Below, piece by piece: positions 17,850-25,643 of a stretch of DNA of 44,645 bases. A model generated the notes under the pieces. The model saw nothing but the letters and a program-made list of their open reading frames with translations, was not told the DNA's origin and did not search any database. Where the stretch lies: IMG/VR virus record IMGVR_UViG_3300049830_000036, positions 1-44,645 of that record; one strand, 5' to 3'. A program made the position numbers and the translations under genes. Numbering within the stretch: position 1 is the first letter of the stretch; every line of letters begins with the position of its first letter. This stretch comes from a virus.

Positions 17850-18074
17850 CTATCCCATGCACTTATGCCAAGCTTTACCCATTGCAAGATCTTTAGATCC
17901 TACATCATTCGGCTCGGCATACTGTGCTTGATAAGCAGCTTCTGCTACCTTAAGACACTTAGCTCGCTGTGCTGCTGTACTGCCCGGATATTTATCAAGC
18001 CAGTATGGGATACCTTCAGTTGCACAGCCTACTGAGAAAAGCATTACTGCGAGAAGTACGAAAAATTTAAGCAT
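17850..18074 (-). CDS. Small lipoprotein, last gene of the leftward operon
   Basis: A 74-residue protein with a lipoprotein signal peptide: MLKFF, hydrophobic VLLAVMLF, then SVGC with the lipid-attachment Cys at position 17. The 57-residue mature part is polar and has two further Cys. A GGAG site precedes the ATG. Size and class recall phage superinfection-exclusion lipoproteins (T5 Llp is 77 aa) and also small o-spanins. It is not proline-rich as many Rz1 proteins are, and it lies in the early-strand operon, so superinfection exclusion is my preferred guess at low certainty. Confidence 0.7.
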   Translation of the reverse strand: MLKFFVLLAVMLFSVGCATEGIPYWLDKYPGSTAAQRAKCLKVAEAAYQAQYAEPNDVGSKDLAMGKAWHKCMG

Positions 18075-18157
18075 GATTGCTCCAAGTTAGATAGTTATAA
18101 AACAAAATCGGCCCACTTGCACCGACACTTTATAGTACTACAATACTCGTACTATTC

Positions 18158-18499
18158 CTAACGGTGTTTCTTACTCGGCATACCAAATCTATTTTTCTCC
18201 AGTCTGTCCACTCGCATTACCAATACATTAAATGCAGGGATGAATGCACTAAGATCACCACATACTTTCTGTAGTGTAAGTGTTTGAGCACCGAGAGTTT
18301 CTGACAGGAATGAGATTTTTTCAGTGTCAGTGAATTCATGCCAAACTGCTTCACCTTTAGCACCAATTATTCGGGAGACATACTCTTCATAGGTTTCGTC
18401 TTTGCTACGAGCTGCCCTATTCTGCACAACTACTGGTGCAGCTGCTATGCTCAATGCCTTCAACGCATCCAGTGTACCTGGGATTGGTTCTGTGCTCAT
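18158..18499 (-). CDS. Hypothetical early protein
   Basis: A 113-residue protein, not recognised. Residues 50-80 contain a 'WHEFTDTEKISFLSETLG' helical segment, and the C-terminus is basic (KKHR). There is no membrane segment. The start overlaps the stop of the upstream gene as ATGA, so it is translated in coupling with the 82-residue protein. Confidence 0.65.
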   Translation of the reverse strand: MSTEPIPGTLDALKALSIAAAPVVVQNRAARSKDETYEEYVSRIIGAKGEAVWHEFTDTEKISFLSETLGAQTLTLQKVCGDLSAFIPAFNVLVMRVDRLEKNRFGMPSKKHR

Positions 18500-18744
18500 G
18501 ATACTTTCACTCCTATCGGTAAGATTAATAAAGTCCTTCTCTCCTGCAACTTCCTCACTAACATCTCACAGGTTGGTTTCATATCGTACATTCCATCCAT
18601 AAGGATATTCAGTTCTGCTGCTATCGCTGCTATTGCACTAGCGAATGAATCTCCTGGATTTAGTTTCTGCTGCAAGTCTGGGTGCTTAGTGAGTTCCTGT
18701 TGTAGAGCTAGTATGTACTCTGGATACATTTCTATGTATGCCAT
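18496..18744 (-). CDS. Hypothetical small early protein
   Basis: An 82-residue, mostly helical protein that I do not recognise. It follows the DUF3987-type ATPase gene by 2 bases and overlaps the next gene by ATGA, so it is a regular operon member. It may be an accessory of the primase/helicase, but only position suggests this. Confidence 0.65.
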   Translation of the reverse strand: MAYIEMYPEYILALQQELTKHPDLQQKLNPGDSFASAIAAIAAELNILMDGMYDMKPTCEMLVRKLQERRTLLILPIGVKVS

Positions 18745-18746
18745 AT

Positions 18747-19982
18747 TTAATAATCCTTCTCTTCCTTTGAGAGTAAATTAAAATCCACCATACCTGCTGG
18801 TGGTTCCACTACTACCTTCTTCTTCGGTAAGAATCCTAACTTACCTATATACTGCACCTTCTCTGCTTCTCTCAATCCATTCATTATCTCACCTAACTCC
18901 TGCATGTTCCTTAGGTTCGTATGTACCTCTTTCCAAATATCTTTAATAGTTAGAGGGCGTACAGTCTGCTCTAGAACTACCATGATATGGTGTGCTACAT
19001 CCGAATTCTTCGCCTTACCAAACTCACCTAATGCTTTATGCATTCGGTTCTCAGTGTGAGTGAGAATGGTATTCGCTAGGATTACATCATCTTCAGTGAG
19101 CACAGTGCGAACGTATGAGGCACAGACACAGAGACATAGTTTTAGCAGATGAGTGAATCTTCTGTTCGCATAAGAAGCGAATCTAGTATCTTCCATTCCC
19201 GGCCAGGTCTGATAGATCTTATCCAACAGTGACTCTGCTCCTGAGGTGAACTGCACATTCCCAACACATTTAGATCTTATCGCTACTAATACTTCCACCA
19301 GGGCAGCTGTCTCTTTAGGATCTGGTGTTCTTGGGAAACTAATCTTTCTTCCGGTACGCGAACCGTGAATTATAACTAACCTAGAAAAGAAACCTTGACC
19401 AAAGATCTCAGCAGGAAATGCAGTAGCGAAACCAGTGGGAGTATTGCCGCCTAGTACAGAAACAGTAGGATTAGGTATAGCAACAGACTTACCTGTTTTA
19501 ATCCTGCTCTCATATATGCCATTATAATCCCAAAGACTACCTAGCATGGATAAGAATTCTATATTTCCATTACCAAGAAAATCATTGAATTCATCTAGCA
19601 TTACACAGCATTCAGTCACATTACTTTCATTTCCAGTACCGAATAGATTGTGTTCCAGAATATCATCTGGACTACCACCTTGACTGCGCTCTAACATATC
19701 CAGCAGGAACTTCTCCTTACTAGTTTTATCCGCAGCCATTGCAGTATATCCTGCTTCCACCATGAGTTTCTTCATCATCTTAATAGCTGCACCTTTCCGC
19801 GTACCTGCATCTCCTAGAAGCATACAGTACATGTTAGGATACACTGTGAAATGTCCATGCTGAAAGTAGATATTTCTAGAGAGCAATGCACCTATACCAA
19901 ATAGACTACACCAGCGATGATAGAATTTAGGAGATTCTGTATCGCTGGTGTACTGTGAATATGCTGCATGGAAATCTGCCAT
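18747..19982 (-). CDS. DUF3987-type replication ATPase (primase-helicase-like)
   Basis: A 411-residue protein with a P-loop-like segment GDAGTRKGA (residues 57-65) and a Walker B VMLDEF (D130, E131). The pattern 'YHRWCSLFGIGALLSRNIYF' before the P-loop and the 'GGNTPTGF' segment near residue 200 are what I know from DUF3987 proteins, which are P-loop ATPases often fused to or near primases. In this phage no other replicative helicase is visible, and the gene is next to DNA polymerase, so it is the best candidate helicase/primase component. The P-loop lacks the usual Ser/Thr directly after Lys (KG instead of KS/KT), which is unusual for an active ATPase. Confidence 0.7.
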   Translation of the reverse strand: MADFHAAYSQYTSDTESPKFYHRWCSLFGIGALLSRNIYFQHGHFTVYPNMYCMLLGDAGTRKGAAIKMMKKLMVEAGYTAMAADKTSKEKFLLDMLERSQGGSPDDILEHNLFGTGNESNVTECCVMLDEFNDFLGNGNIEFLSMLGSLWDYNGIYESRIKTGKSVAIPNPTVSVLGGNTPTGFATAFPAEIFGQGFFSRLVIIHGSRTGRKISFPRTPDPKETAALVEVLVAIRSKCVGNVQFTSGAESLLDKIYQTWPGMEDTRFASYANRRFTHLLKLCLCVCASYVRTVLTEDDVILANTILTHTENRMHKALGEFGKAKNSDVAHHIMVVLEQTVRPLTIKDIWKEVHTNLRNMQELGEIMNGLREAEKVQYIGKLGFLPKKKVVVEPPAGMVDFNLLSKEEKDY

Positions 19983-20015
19983 TTAGGTCAGGTTCCTCCT
20001 GTTGTTATTATTTAG

Positions 20016-20231
20016 CTAGATTTCAATTTGCCACAATATTCCAAAGTTATCGTTAAGAATGTAAATAAGTTCTACTCTGTCATCCTCTTCTTCGAATACT
20101 TGTCTAAACTTACTGATCTCTAATCCTGCTAATTTTCCTGTGGCAAATAATTCTTTATATTCAGTATCAGTTACATTAACACTGAGTGACTGATCATTTT
20201 GTTTGAGAGTCACATCCAAAAGAAAGTTCAT
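20016..20231 (-). CDS. Small acidic protein coupled to DNA polymerase
   Basis: A 71-residue protein; start at 20231 because this ATG overlaps the polymerase stop as ATGA (a further ATG at 20246 would lie inside the polymerase gene). It has alternating beta strands and an acidic patch (FEEEDDRVE). Not recognised. Its place between polymerase and the ATPase suggests a replication accessory. Confidence 0.6.
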   Translation of the reverse strand: MNFLLDVTLKQNDQSLSVNVTDTEYKELFATGKLAGLEISKFRQVFEEEDDRVELIYILNDNFGILWQIEI

Positions 20232-22519
20232 TCTAATTCGCTCCAATATTTTCCACCAGTTTTAATGGCAACCGGAACTACTAGTCGCCTCGTTATACCC
20301 CTGACATCAGTTACATCTACAGGTATTTCCATGTTCTGTTTCACTAGACCTATCAGATACTCATGACCTTCTCGGTACTGGAAGAGTATAGAGTCATGGA
20401 TCTGAGCACAGAGTTTGAAATGATCTGGGTATCTCATCCATACATTATAGAATACTAGCATCCACGCACGATTGAGAGTTAGAGCATTTAAGTTCTGTGG
20501 CTTATGGGCTACTGCACTGTTGAGTGCATGTTTAGATTTTGCAGGGTCAGCAAAGAATCTGCGAGTCCATTTCTTATTCTTATTGTAATCTAGATGTGCT
20601 GCATAGTACTCCAATCCATTTAAGGTAGATGACTGTACTACTGCAGGTACTGCCGGAGATACTAACATCCCAGTAGTAGCTATCTCATACACTACCTTCT
20701 CATAGAACTTCCCTCGAATATCTGGATAGGTTTTATCGAACTGCTCTAATAGATATGTAGCTATCTCTACCAGTCCCCAAGTCTTACCTGGATACTTCTC
20801 CCGCAGCTTTAGCAATATCGCGGCCTGATATACCTTATCTTCTCCCATAGTATCTATGAGTACTCCTGGCCCCATATTATAATTAGCTCCGTGATTCACT
20901 CTCTTAGCTAAATCCCTCAGGGTCTTGTCAAGAATTTTCTTTGTATCTGGGTTAATAATACTTTCATACGCAACTCCAAAGAAGGATGAAGCATTTGTAG
21001 CATGAAAGTCCCTCCCAGAATTAACTGCTTCAAGAAGATTTCTATCCCCGGAGAGGTAAGCTGTATCTCTAGATTCAGCCTGTTCGAAATCAGCTTCTCC
21101 GAATCTAAATCCTTCATCGGAGATAAAGAACTGTTTGACACTTTCGCCACGGACGATGTTCTGAATTTGGAATCCACACCAAAAATGGTGGTCTCTAGAC
21201 GCCAGCCTAGCTGAGTCTGTTCCATGCGGATTAAGAGAATATAAGATTCTTTCATTCAGTGTGATTCCGTCTTTAAGGTAGGAGGAAATAAGTTTTCTAG
21301 TCTTTCTAATGCTAATAACCTTGTCGATAATTCTTCCATTAAGAGGATGCCGCAGTTTTGCTTTAGCAAGGTTTTTAGCATCGCTCGACGGGAGATCACT
21401 ACAGCCGAGCACCTTGAGTAAAGATTTAACTTGTACTGGACTGTTGGTGTTGAATGTGGGAGTAGCAACCATCTTCCTGAGTTTAGTATATTCATCTTCT
21501 AACTCTACTTCCTTCTGTGTGAACACCTTATCAAACACTACTCTATCCCTTGCAATCCCTGTCATCTCAGCAAGGTGGCATGGGAATACCAGAGGAAACT
21601 CTTGCAGGTAATTCTCCTTCGCCCACTTCGGTGCTTGCAAGTGCCACGCTAGAAATACATTCGCAGTAGCCCAGAGATCTTTTGCATTGTACAGATAGTA
21701 TTCTTCTAAATCAGAAGTAACAGAATCATCTTTCCAGTATCTAGCAGTACGTACGAAAAAAGCATTGAGGAAACCCAGATCTTTTGGGAGTTCGGAATAC
21801 CAGGAATGAAACATATGTGCAGTATCCCAGTAATAACACATAGGTACTGCATTATAACGAGAGAGATAAGCGATGTCATATTTACCATTCTGAAAGATCT
21901 TAGGAACTGGGAGATCGTTAAATCGTTTTATCCACGTGAGATAATAAACCGAAGTACATGGTATGACAATACAATGAGTACGGATACTGTCACCATCAAA
22001 CCATATACCTGCAAAACCGACACAGCGAATACTAAGGTTCTCTTTAAAGGTTTCAATATCTTCTGCAATTGCTGCTGCAGAAGTAAATGAATTATAGAGC
22101 GACTGTAATGTACTTTCATTTGCAATCTCCCAAGAGAAGGTAGTTTCAGGGAACCATGTTTCGCGTTCAGTTAGCTTGGTGATATAACGATGGATTAGAA
22201 AACTGCCATAGGGAACAGTGAATAGATGTTCTAGAGGATGAGAGAATACTATTTCTACACCTTGATAGAGGAAGTAGCTGCCTGCGTAGTCATCTATACT
22301 AGGTGCTTTGCGCTCTGGGCGATTCACCAGTTTCTTCAATATCTCTACTTGAGTGCAGATCACACCAGTAATGTGTTTAGCCTTACAGTACATCACTAGT
22401 TCAGTGAGTGTACCGAAAGGTTTGGTGTAGATGAATGTGGAATTCCCTGGCTTGATATACTTCTTCAGATACGGAAGATAGTTAGTGTCTTCATATGTAC
22501 CTACGAATGCGAGGATCAT
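20228..22519 (-). CDS. DNA polymerase, family A, with 3'-5' exonuclease
   Basis: A 763-residue replicative polymerase. Proofreading domain: Exo I D154/E156 (EDIETF), Exo II N211/D215 (NGKYD), Exo III Y277/D281 (YNAKD). Polymerase domain: motif A D477 with E482 (ADFEQAES), motif B R535, K539, Y547 (RDLAKRVNHGANY), motif C H708-D709 (QIHDS). There is no 5'-3' exonuclease domain, as usual for phage enzymes. Two positions are not the classical ones: the residue equal to E. coli F762 is His (H543), and the Glu after the catalytic Asp of motif C (E883 in E. coli) is Ser710. The ATG overlaps the upstream stop (ATGA). Confidence 0.97.
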   Translation of the reverse strand: MILAFVGTYEDTNYLPYLKKYIKPGNSTFIYTKPFGTLTELVMYCKAKHITGVICTQVEILKKLVNRPERKAPSIDDYAGSYFLYQGVEIVFSHPLEHLFTVPYGSFLIHRYITKLTERETWFPETTFSWEIANESTLQSLYNSFTSAAAIAEDIETFKENLSIRCVGFAGIWFDGDSIRTHCIVIPCTSVYYLTWIKRFNDLPVPKIFQNGKYDIAYLSRYNAVPMCYYWDTAHMFHSWYSELPKDLGFLNAFFVRTARYWKDDSVTSDLEEYYLYNAKDLWATANVFLAWHLQAPKWAKENYLQEFPLVFPCHLAEMTGIARDRVVFDKVFTQKEVELEDEYTKLRKMVATPTFNTNSPVQVKSLLKVLGCSDLPSSDAKNLAKAKLRHPLNGRIIDKVISIRKTRKLISSYLKDGITLNERILYSLNPHGTDSARLASRDHHFWCGFQIQNIVRGESVKQFFISDEGFRFGEADFEQAESRDTAYLSGDRNLLEAVNSGRDFHATNASSFFGVAYESIINPDTKKILDKTLRDLAKRVNHGANYNMGPGVLIDTMGEDKVYQAAILLKLREKYPGKTWGLVEIATYLLEQFDKTYPDIRGKFYEKVVYEIATTGMLVSPAVPAVVQSSTLNGLEYYAAHLDYNKNKKWTRRFFADPAKSKHALNSAVAHKPQNLNALTLNRAWMLVFYNVWMRYPDHFKLCAQIHDSILFQYREGHEYLIGLVKQNMEIPVDVTDVRGITRRLVVPVAIKTGGKYWSELE

Positions 22520-22782
22520 ACAAACACATGCACTTCCACAATCTCAGGAGTTTCTGAGCCGGGGATTATAGTAAGCATCTGATCTTTCAATCTCGTGGCG
22601 AAGATATCACCACGGTTCACTACCTCATGAACCATGGTGGAATTGAATAGCTTCTTACCTGGGATTACTCTCAGGTAGATGTCATCTTTGTAGATGAAAC
22701 CTTTCTTAGTCTCAGCTATTCTGTATTGCTTCTTAAGATTACCAGATGTAACTGGCTCTTCAAAATGGAATTGCATCCACAT
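22516..22782 (-). CDS. Hypothetical small early protein upstream of polymerase
   Basis: An 88-residue protein with beta-prone segments and a basic N-terminal half; not recognised. It begins inside the 3' end of the zinc-ribbon gene (23-base overlap, or 17 if the second ATG is used) and ends with an ATGA overlap into the DNA polymerase, so it is part of the replication operon. Confidence 0.65.
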   Translation of the reverse strand: MWMQFHFEEPVTSGNLKKQYRIAETKKGFIYKDDIYLRVIPGKKLFNSTMVHEVVNRGDIFATRLKDQMLTIIPGSETPEIVEVHVFV

Positions 22783-23107
22783 TTCTTAGTATCCTTCCAG
22801 GACAATGTTCTATAGTCAAATTTATTCTATCTTCATCGCTAAGCTTGCAGCTTCTAATCGCTTGATACAATGCTCCGTAACTTGCATAATCGCAGCACTT
22901 ACTTCCTTTTCTGTGGGGGAACCAGTAGCCACTACAGGTGCAAGTGATCTGTTTATATTTCTTAACAACTCTGTATTTTCTGCTACCGCACGACTTGCAT
23001 TTTGGTATGCGGTTTGCACTAGTATAGCCAGAGCTGTGGTAGGTATCGGGATACTTATTGAGGACGCGTCGAGCACTGCACTTGGAGCATCTGACATAGT
23101 ATTTCAT
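22760..23107 (-). CDS. Phage zinc-ribbon protein
   Basis: A 115-residue basic protein with two Cys pairs, C7-x2-C10 and C37-x2-C40, and a third Cys cluster (TCTCSG, then FPHRKGSKCC). I recognise the layout (CxxCxARRVL, PKCxxCG, then HRxGSKxC) from a recurrent phage protein often encoded near DNA polymerase or nuclease genes. It probably binds DNA or RNA. An AAGGAAAG site precedes the ATG. A second open frame (22822-23097) with phage-like codon usage lies inside the same DNA. Confidence 0.75.
   Translation of the reverse strand: MKYYVRCSKCSARRVLNKYPDTYHSSGYTSANRIPKCKSCGSRKYRVVKKYKQITCTCSGYWFPHRKGSKCCDYASYGALYQAIRSCKLSDEDRINLTIEHCPGRILRNVDAIPF
22822..23097 (-). CDS. Possible overprinted gene inside the zinc-ribbon gene
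   Basis: A 91-residue open frame on the same strand, shifted against the zinc-ribbon frame and starting 10 bases after its ATG. The product starts MSDAPS, as other proteins of this genome do (MSDTPS, MSDTPV), and then forms a plausible amphipathic helical protein with few Cys. Its codons (GCA, GTA, ACT, CCT) are the usual ones of this phage, while the zinc-ribbon frame shows more C-ending codons. The same AAGGAAAG site lies about 12 bases before its ATG. Both frames look coding, so either one is a shadow or the region is a true overlapping pair. Confidence 0.35.
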   Translation of the reverse strand: MSDAPSAVLDASSISIPIPTTALAILVQTAYQNASRAVAENTELLRNINRSLAPVVATGSPTEKEVSAAIMQVTEHCIKRLEAASLAMKIE

Positions 23108-23191
23108 TGCTTTCCTTGTGAGAGAATAATTATATTAGTACCGCCCAGTGTATGCAGCGGTATGAATCTAACTACTTAGTACATTGATGCA

Positions 23192-23647
23192 TTAGGGAAA
23201 AGATACTGCTTTAATCCCAAGATACTTCACACTCTTATCATCCTTCTTATGCCGAACTACTGTGACCAGCATGATCTGCAAACCTTTCGCAGCTTCTACT
23301 ACCTCACTAACCTTGCTCATGTTCAACTGCTGAGCGATAGGTTTAATGAACTCTTTGAAACTACCTTGTCCCAGTTCATTATCCATCATGAACGCAGTAG
23401 AGGTTTCAGTTCCAGGAGCAGGAGGAGTGTCAGTTGGGTCTGCCAGTTCTACCACATCGGTGATACGGAAGGTTGCTTCAAATGCAGGATGCTTATTGAT
23501 ATCCTTCTTCACAATTCCTACAATGGTAGCGAGATAAGCTCCTGCTGGAGGAACCAGGAACTCCGGCATATCTGCCAGGTCATCCAGATTCATATCCAGG
23601 AGATCATCCATTGATGCTGCTTTAAACTCTTTCTTAGCTTCTGTCAT
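23192..23647 (-). CDS. Putative single-stranded DNA-binding protein (DUF669-like)
   Basis: A 151-residue acidic protein. It has an acidic N-terminal tail (MDDLLDMNLDDLADMPEF), then an OB-fold-like region with 'PPAGAYLATIVGIVKKDI' and alternating strands. The combination with a Sak4-like ATPase and a nuclease in the same operon fits an ssDNA-binding partner; phage SSB genes are commonly paired with Sak4. In canonical SSBs the acidic tail is C-terminal, so this N-terminal tail is atypical. Its start overlaps the upstream kinase stop (ATGA). Confidence 0.5.
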   Translation of the reverse strand: MTEAKKEFKAASMDDLLDMNLDDLADMPEFLVPPAGAYLATIVGIVKKDINKHPAFEATFRITDVVELADPTDTPPAPGTETSTAFMMDNELGQGSFKEFIKPIAQQLNMSKVSEVVEAAKGLQIMLVTVVRHKKDDKSVKYLGIKAVSFP

Positions 23648-24249
23648 GATTGATTAACTTTCGTAAATGATTGAATGAGTGAATAGAATTTACTAATCTC
23701 TTTCTGTAGATCTTTCAGAGTACCATCATTCTTTAACAGATATGTTCTATCTGATTGCGGAAATAATAGTGTCTGTTCTGATCTATGGTTAGCGATACCA
23801 ACTGCGCCATTTGCTCCTTCCCTAGTGATGTGACATATCCAGCCACCTTGTTGAAGAATCCAGTCTACTTCATTCTGGAATCTGACATCTGTGATTAGTG
23901 CTACTGTAGGTACAAATGTATTCCACTGTACTTGCATTCTCTTAAGCCAGATATCCTGAGAGATAATATCTCTGCCCATTTCAGTACCTACTAACTGAGC
24001 CATTTGACGAGGAGACAGATTCCAGAAAGGATCTATTTTTTCTTTATCTTCTACAGTATCAAAGTACCAACGAGGTACTCCGAACATTTCAGCTGCTGCA
24101 TCTTTAACTGGTTTAGCAAATGCGAATTTAGATATAACTACAGGATGATTTTGGCGATAGATAGAACCAAACCAGTCAGCTGTAGTATCTTTCCCTGCAC
24201 CTGCATGTCCATAGAAACCTACTATTAGCTTAGGTTTATGATTATTCAT
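23644..24249 (-). CDS. Deoxynucleoside monophosphate kinase
   Basis: A 201-residue protein with P-loop GHAGAGKDT (residues 14-22), followed by an 'FAFAKPVKDAAAEMFGVP' segment and 'LITDVRFQNEVDWI' near residue 120. These are features of phage dNMP kinases (T4 gp1 / T5 type), which phosphorylate dNMPs from degraded host DNA to dNDPs. The gene is coupled by ATGA to the Lar-like gene upstream and to the SSB-like gene downstream. Confidence 0.85.
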   Translation of the reverse strand: MNNHKPKLIVGFYGHAGAGKDTTADWFGSIYRQNHPVVISKFAFAKPVKDAAAEMFGVPRWYFDTVEDKEKIDPFWNLSPRQMAQLVGTEMGRDIISQDIWLKRMQVQWNTFVPTVALITDVRFQNEVDWILQQGGWICHITREGANGAVGIANHRSEQTLLFPQSDRTYLLKNDGTLKDLQKEISKFYSLIQSFTKVNQS

Positions 24250-24605
24250 AGTTTCTTCTCCTGCGCAAGCTGCGCGGCGATGGCGTCAGCGGCTTGGCGT
24301 AGCGTTGCGCCGGATTGCTTCTTGCCAGCGTCGTCAAAGTCTTGCGCCATCATTTCAAGCGTGTCGAGCAACTCCGCATGTCCCGGCGCGCTTGCTGCGA
24401 GGGCGCGTTTGTTCCATGCGTCAACAAGCAATTCTTTCTTATAACGATTAGGAACCTGCGCACCGCAATGGTAGCAACACATTGACCAAATAACTCCAGT
24501 TGGGCTTTCTCGTGTATGTTCGTGCCTGTCGAATCGAATGTCAATGCCACCACAAAAAGGACACGGCTTTACCGCCGCCAGCAACTCCGACTTGCTCTGT
24601 GTCAT
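24246..24605 (-). CDS. Lar-like restriction alleviation family zinc protein, atypical composition
   Basis: A 119-residue protein starting MTQSKSELLAAVKPCPFCGG; the 'KPCPFCGG' start and a second Cys pair (CCYHCGA) define the Lar-like zinc-ribbon family (PF14354). Some members (Rac prophage Lar) reduce type I restriction; for most the function is unknown. The C-terminal half is a helical Ala-rich tail (LRQAADAIAAQLAQ). The DNA is clearly GC-rich (many GCG/GGC codons) against the AT-rich, A/T-ending codon use of its neighbours, which suggests recent transfer. It still has ATGA coupling to the downstream kinase. Confidence 0.75.
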   Translation of the reverse strand: MTQSKSELLAAVKPCPFCGGIDIRFDRHEHTRESPTGVIWSMCCYHCGAQVPNRYKKELLVDAWNKRALAASAPGHAELLDTLEMMAQDFDDAGKKQSGATLRQAADAIAAQLAQEKKL

Positions 24606-24609
24606 AGCA

Positions 24610-25488
24610 TTATCCTTTCTTCTGTTCCGCTAACTTCGCTCTCAATGCTTCTAAGTTAGGAGTAGCCTGCACAATTGTATTAGTCTCAGTCACACTGGCC
24701 GGTGTAGTACCAGTCGGCCGAAAGATAGCCAGTAGTGAAGGTGCAGTCTTAGTATTCTCCACTGCCACATCAGTTCTGGAACCTGTGAGCATACTACCAT
24801 AACCTGTGCTACTTCCAAATGCATGTTTCCTATTCTTAATCTCCGCATACACTACATGATCAAAGTACTTAGCTGTGTTCCGAGAGAAGTTAGTAGTACC
24901 AGCAACAGGTACTAGTTTCATATTACCATCCTCTAACTGTGTCTCTACCTCATGAGTGATACACACTATATTACATTTCGCTTGCTGTACCTGAGACAGA
25001 AACTTATCCATCAACTGACCTTGGTTCCTGTAATCATGCCACTCAGCTTTATAGGTATCTTCTTGCCCCTTCGTTAGATGATTCATCGCGCTATTGGCGA
25101 GCTGAGTGAGAGAATCTACTACAATGATCGTATCATCTGGAGTTTCTGAGAGACAAATTTCCGTGACTGGCTTGCTATCCTTCTTGCAGAGCTGACAGGA
25201 AACCTTACCATGTTCCTCACAGATAGAGACTCTGGCTCCAGTAATGACCTTGAGCATTGTTTCAATTGCGATCGGAAAAACCTTTGTATCTGGAATGGAT
25301 ATAAGGTTAATACGTTCTTGCCATTCCTTCGGGAGTTTCGTAAGAGTAACATATCCATTCTCCAAGTCAAACCATTGAAGGTTGAAGTGCTCAGCTAGTT
25401 TACCTACTAGCTCAGTCTTACCAGATTTCGGCCCACCATATACTATTACACGGTGAACGGTAGATACTTTCTTATCGGTGAGTTTCAT
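24610..25488 (-). CDS. RecA-fold ATPase, Sak4-like
   Basis: A 292-residue protein with Walker A GGPKSGKT (residues 18-25) and Walker B IIVVDS (D125). A Cys/His cluster at C90, H93, C98 and C101 sits before Walker B and may bind zinc. Single RecA-core ATPases of this size next to SSB and nuclease genes are the Sak4/AAA_24 group, which promote strand annealing with SSB in phages. A DnaB-like helicase loader role cannot be excluded. The ATG overlaps the stop of the 52-residue gene (ATGA). Confidence 0.7.
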   Translation of the reverse strand: MKLTDKKVSTVHRVIVYGGPKSGKTELVGKLAEHFNLQWFDLENGYVTLTKLPKEWQERINLISIPDTKVFPIAIETMLKVITGARVSICEEHGKVSCQLCKKDSKPVTEICLSETPDDTIIVVDSLTQLANSAMNHLTKGQEDTYKAEWHDYRNQGQLMDKFLSQVQQAKCNIVCITHEVETQLEDGNMKLVPVAGTTNFSRNTAKYFDHVVYAEIKNRKHAFGSSTGYGSMLTGSRTDVAVENTKTAPSLLAIFRPTGTTPASVTETNTIVQATPNLEALRAKLAEQKKG

Positions 25489-25643
25489 TTGTAGAAGGTC
25501 TCTCTTAGTGTCATTAATTTATCCATAACAGGCTGAGGTGCATTTACTTGCAAGCCTACTAGCACCAACATGTGTGCCATACCGTGCGCCTTAACTTTGT
25601 TTTTCTCGTCTCGCACGAATTGCATTAGTAGTTCCCAGTTCAT
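25485..25643 (-). CDS. 52-residue gene between nuclease and Sak4-like ATPase
   Basis: An open frame of 52 codons that fits exactly between two genes: its ATG overlaps the nuclease stop (ATGA at 25640-25643) and its TGA overlaps the ATG of the ATPase (25485-25488). The predicted protein starts MNWELLMQFVRDEKNKVKAH and is basic-helical. The double ATGA coupling on both sides is strong evidence that it is a real gene. Function unknown. Confidence 0.8.
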   Translation of the reverse strand: MNWELLMQFVRDEKNKVKAHGMAHMLVLVGLQVNAPQPVMDKLMTLRETFYK

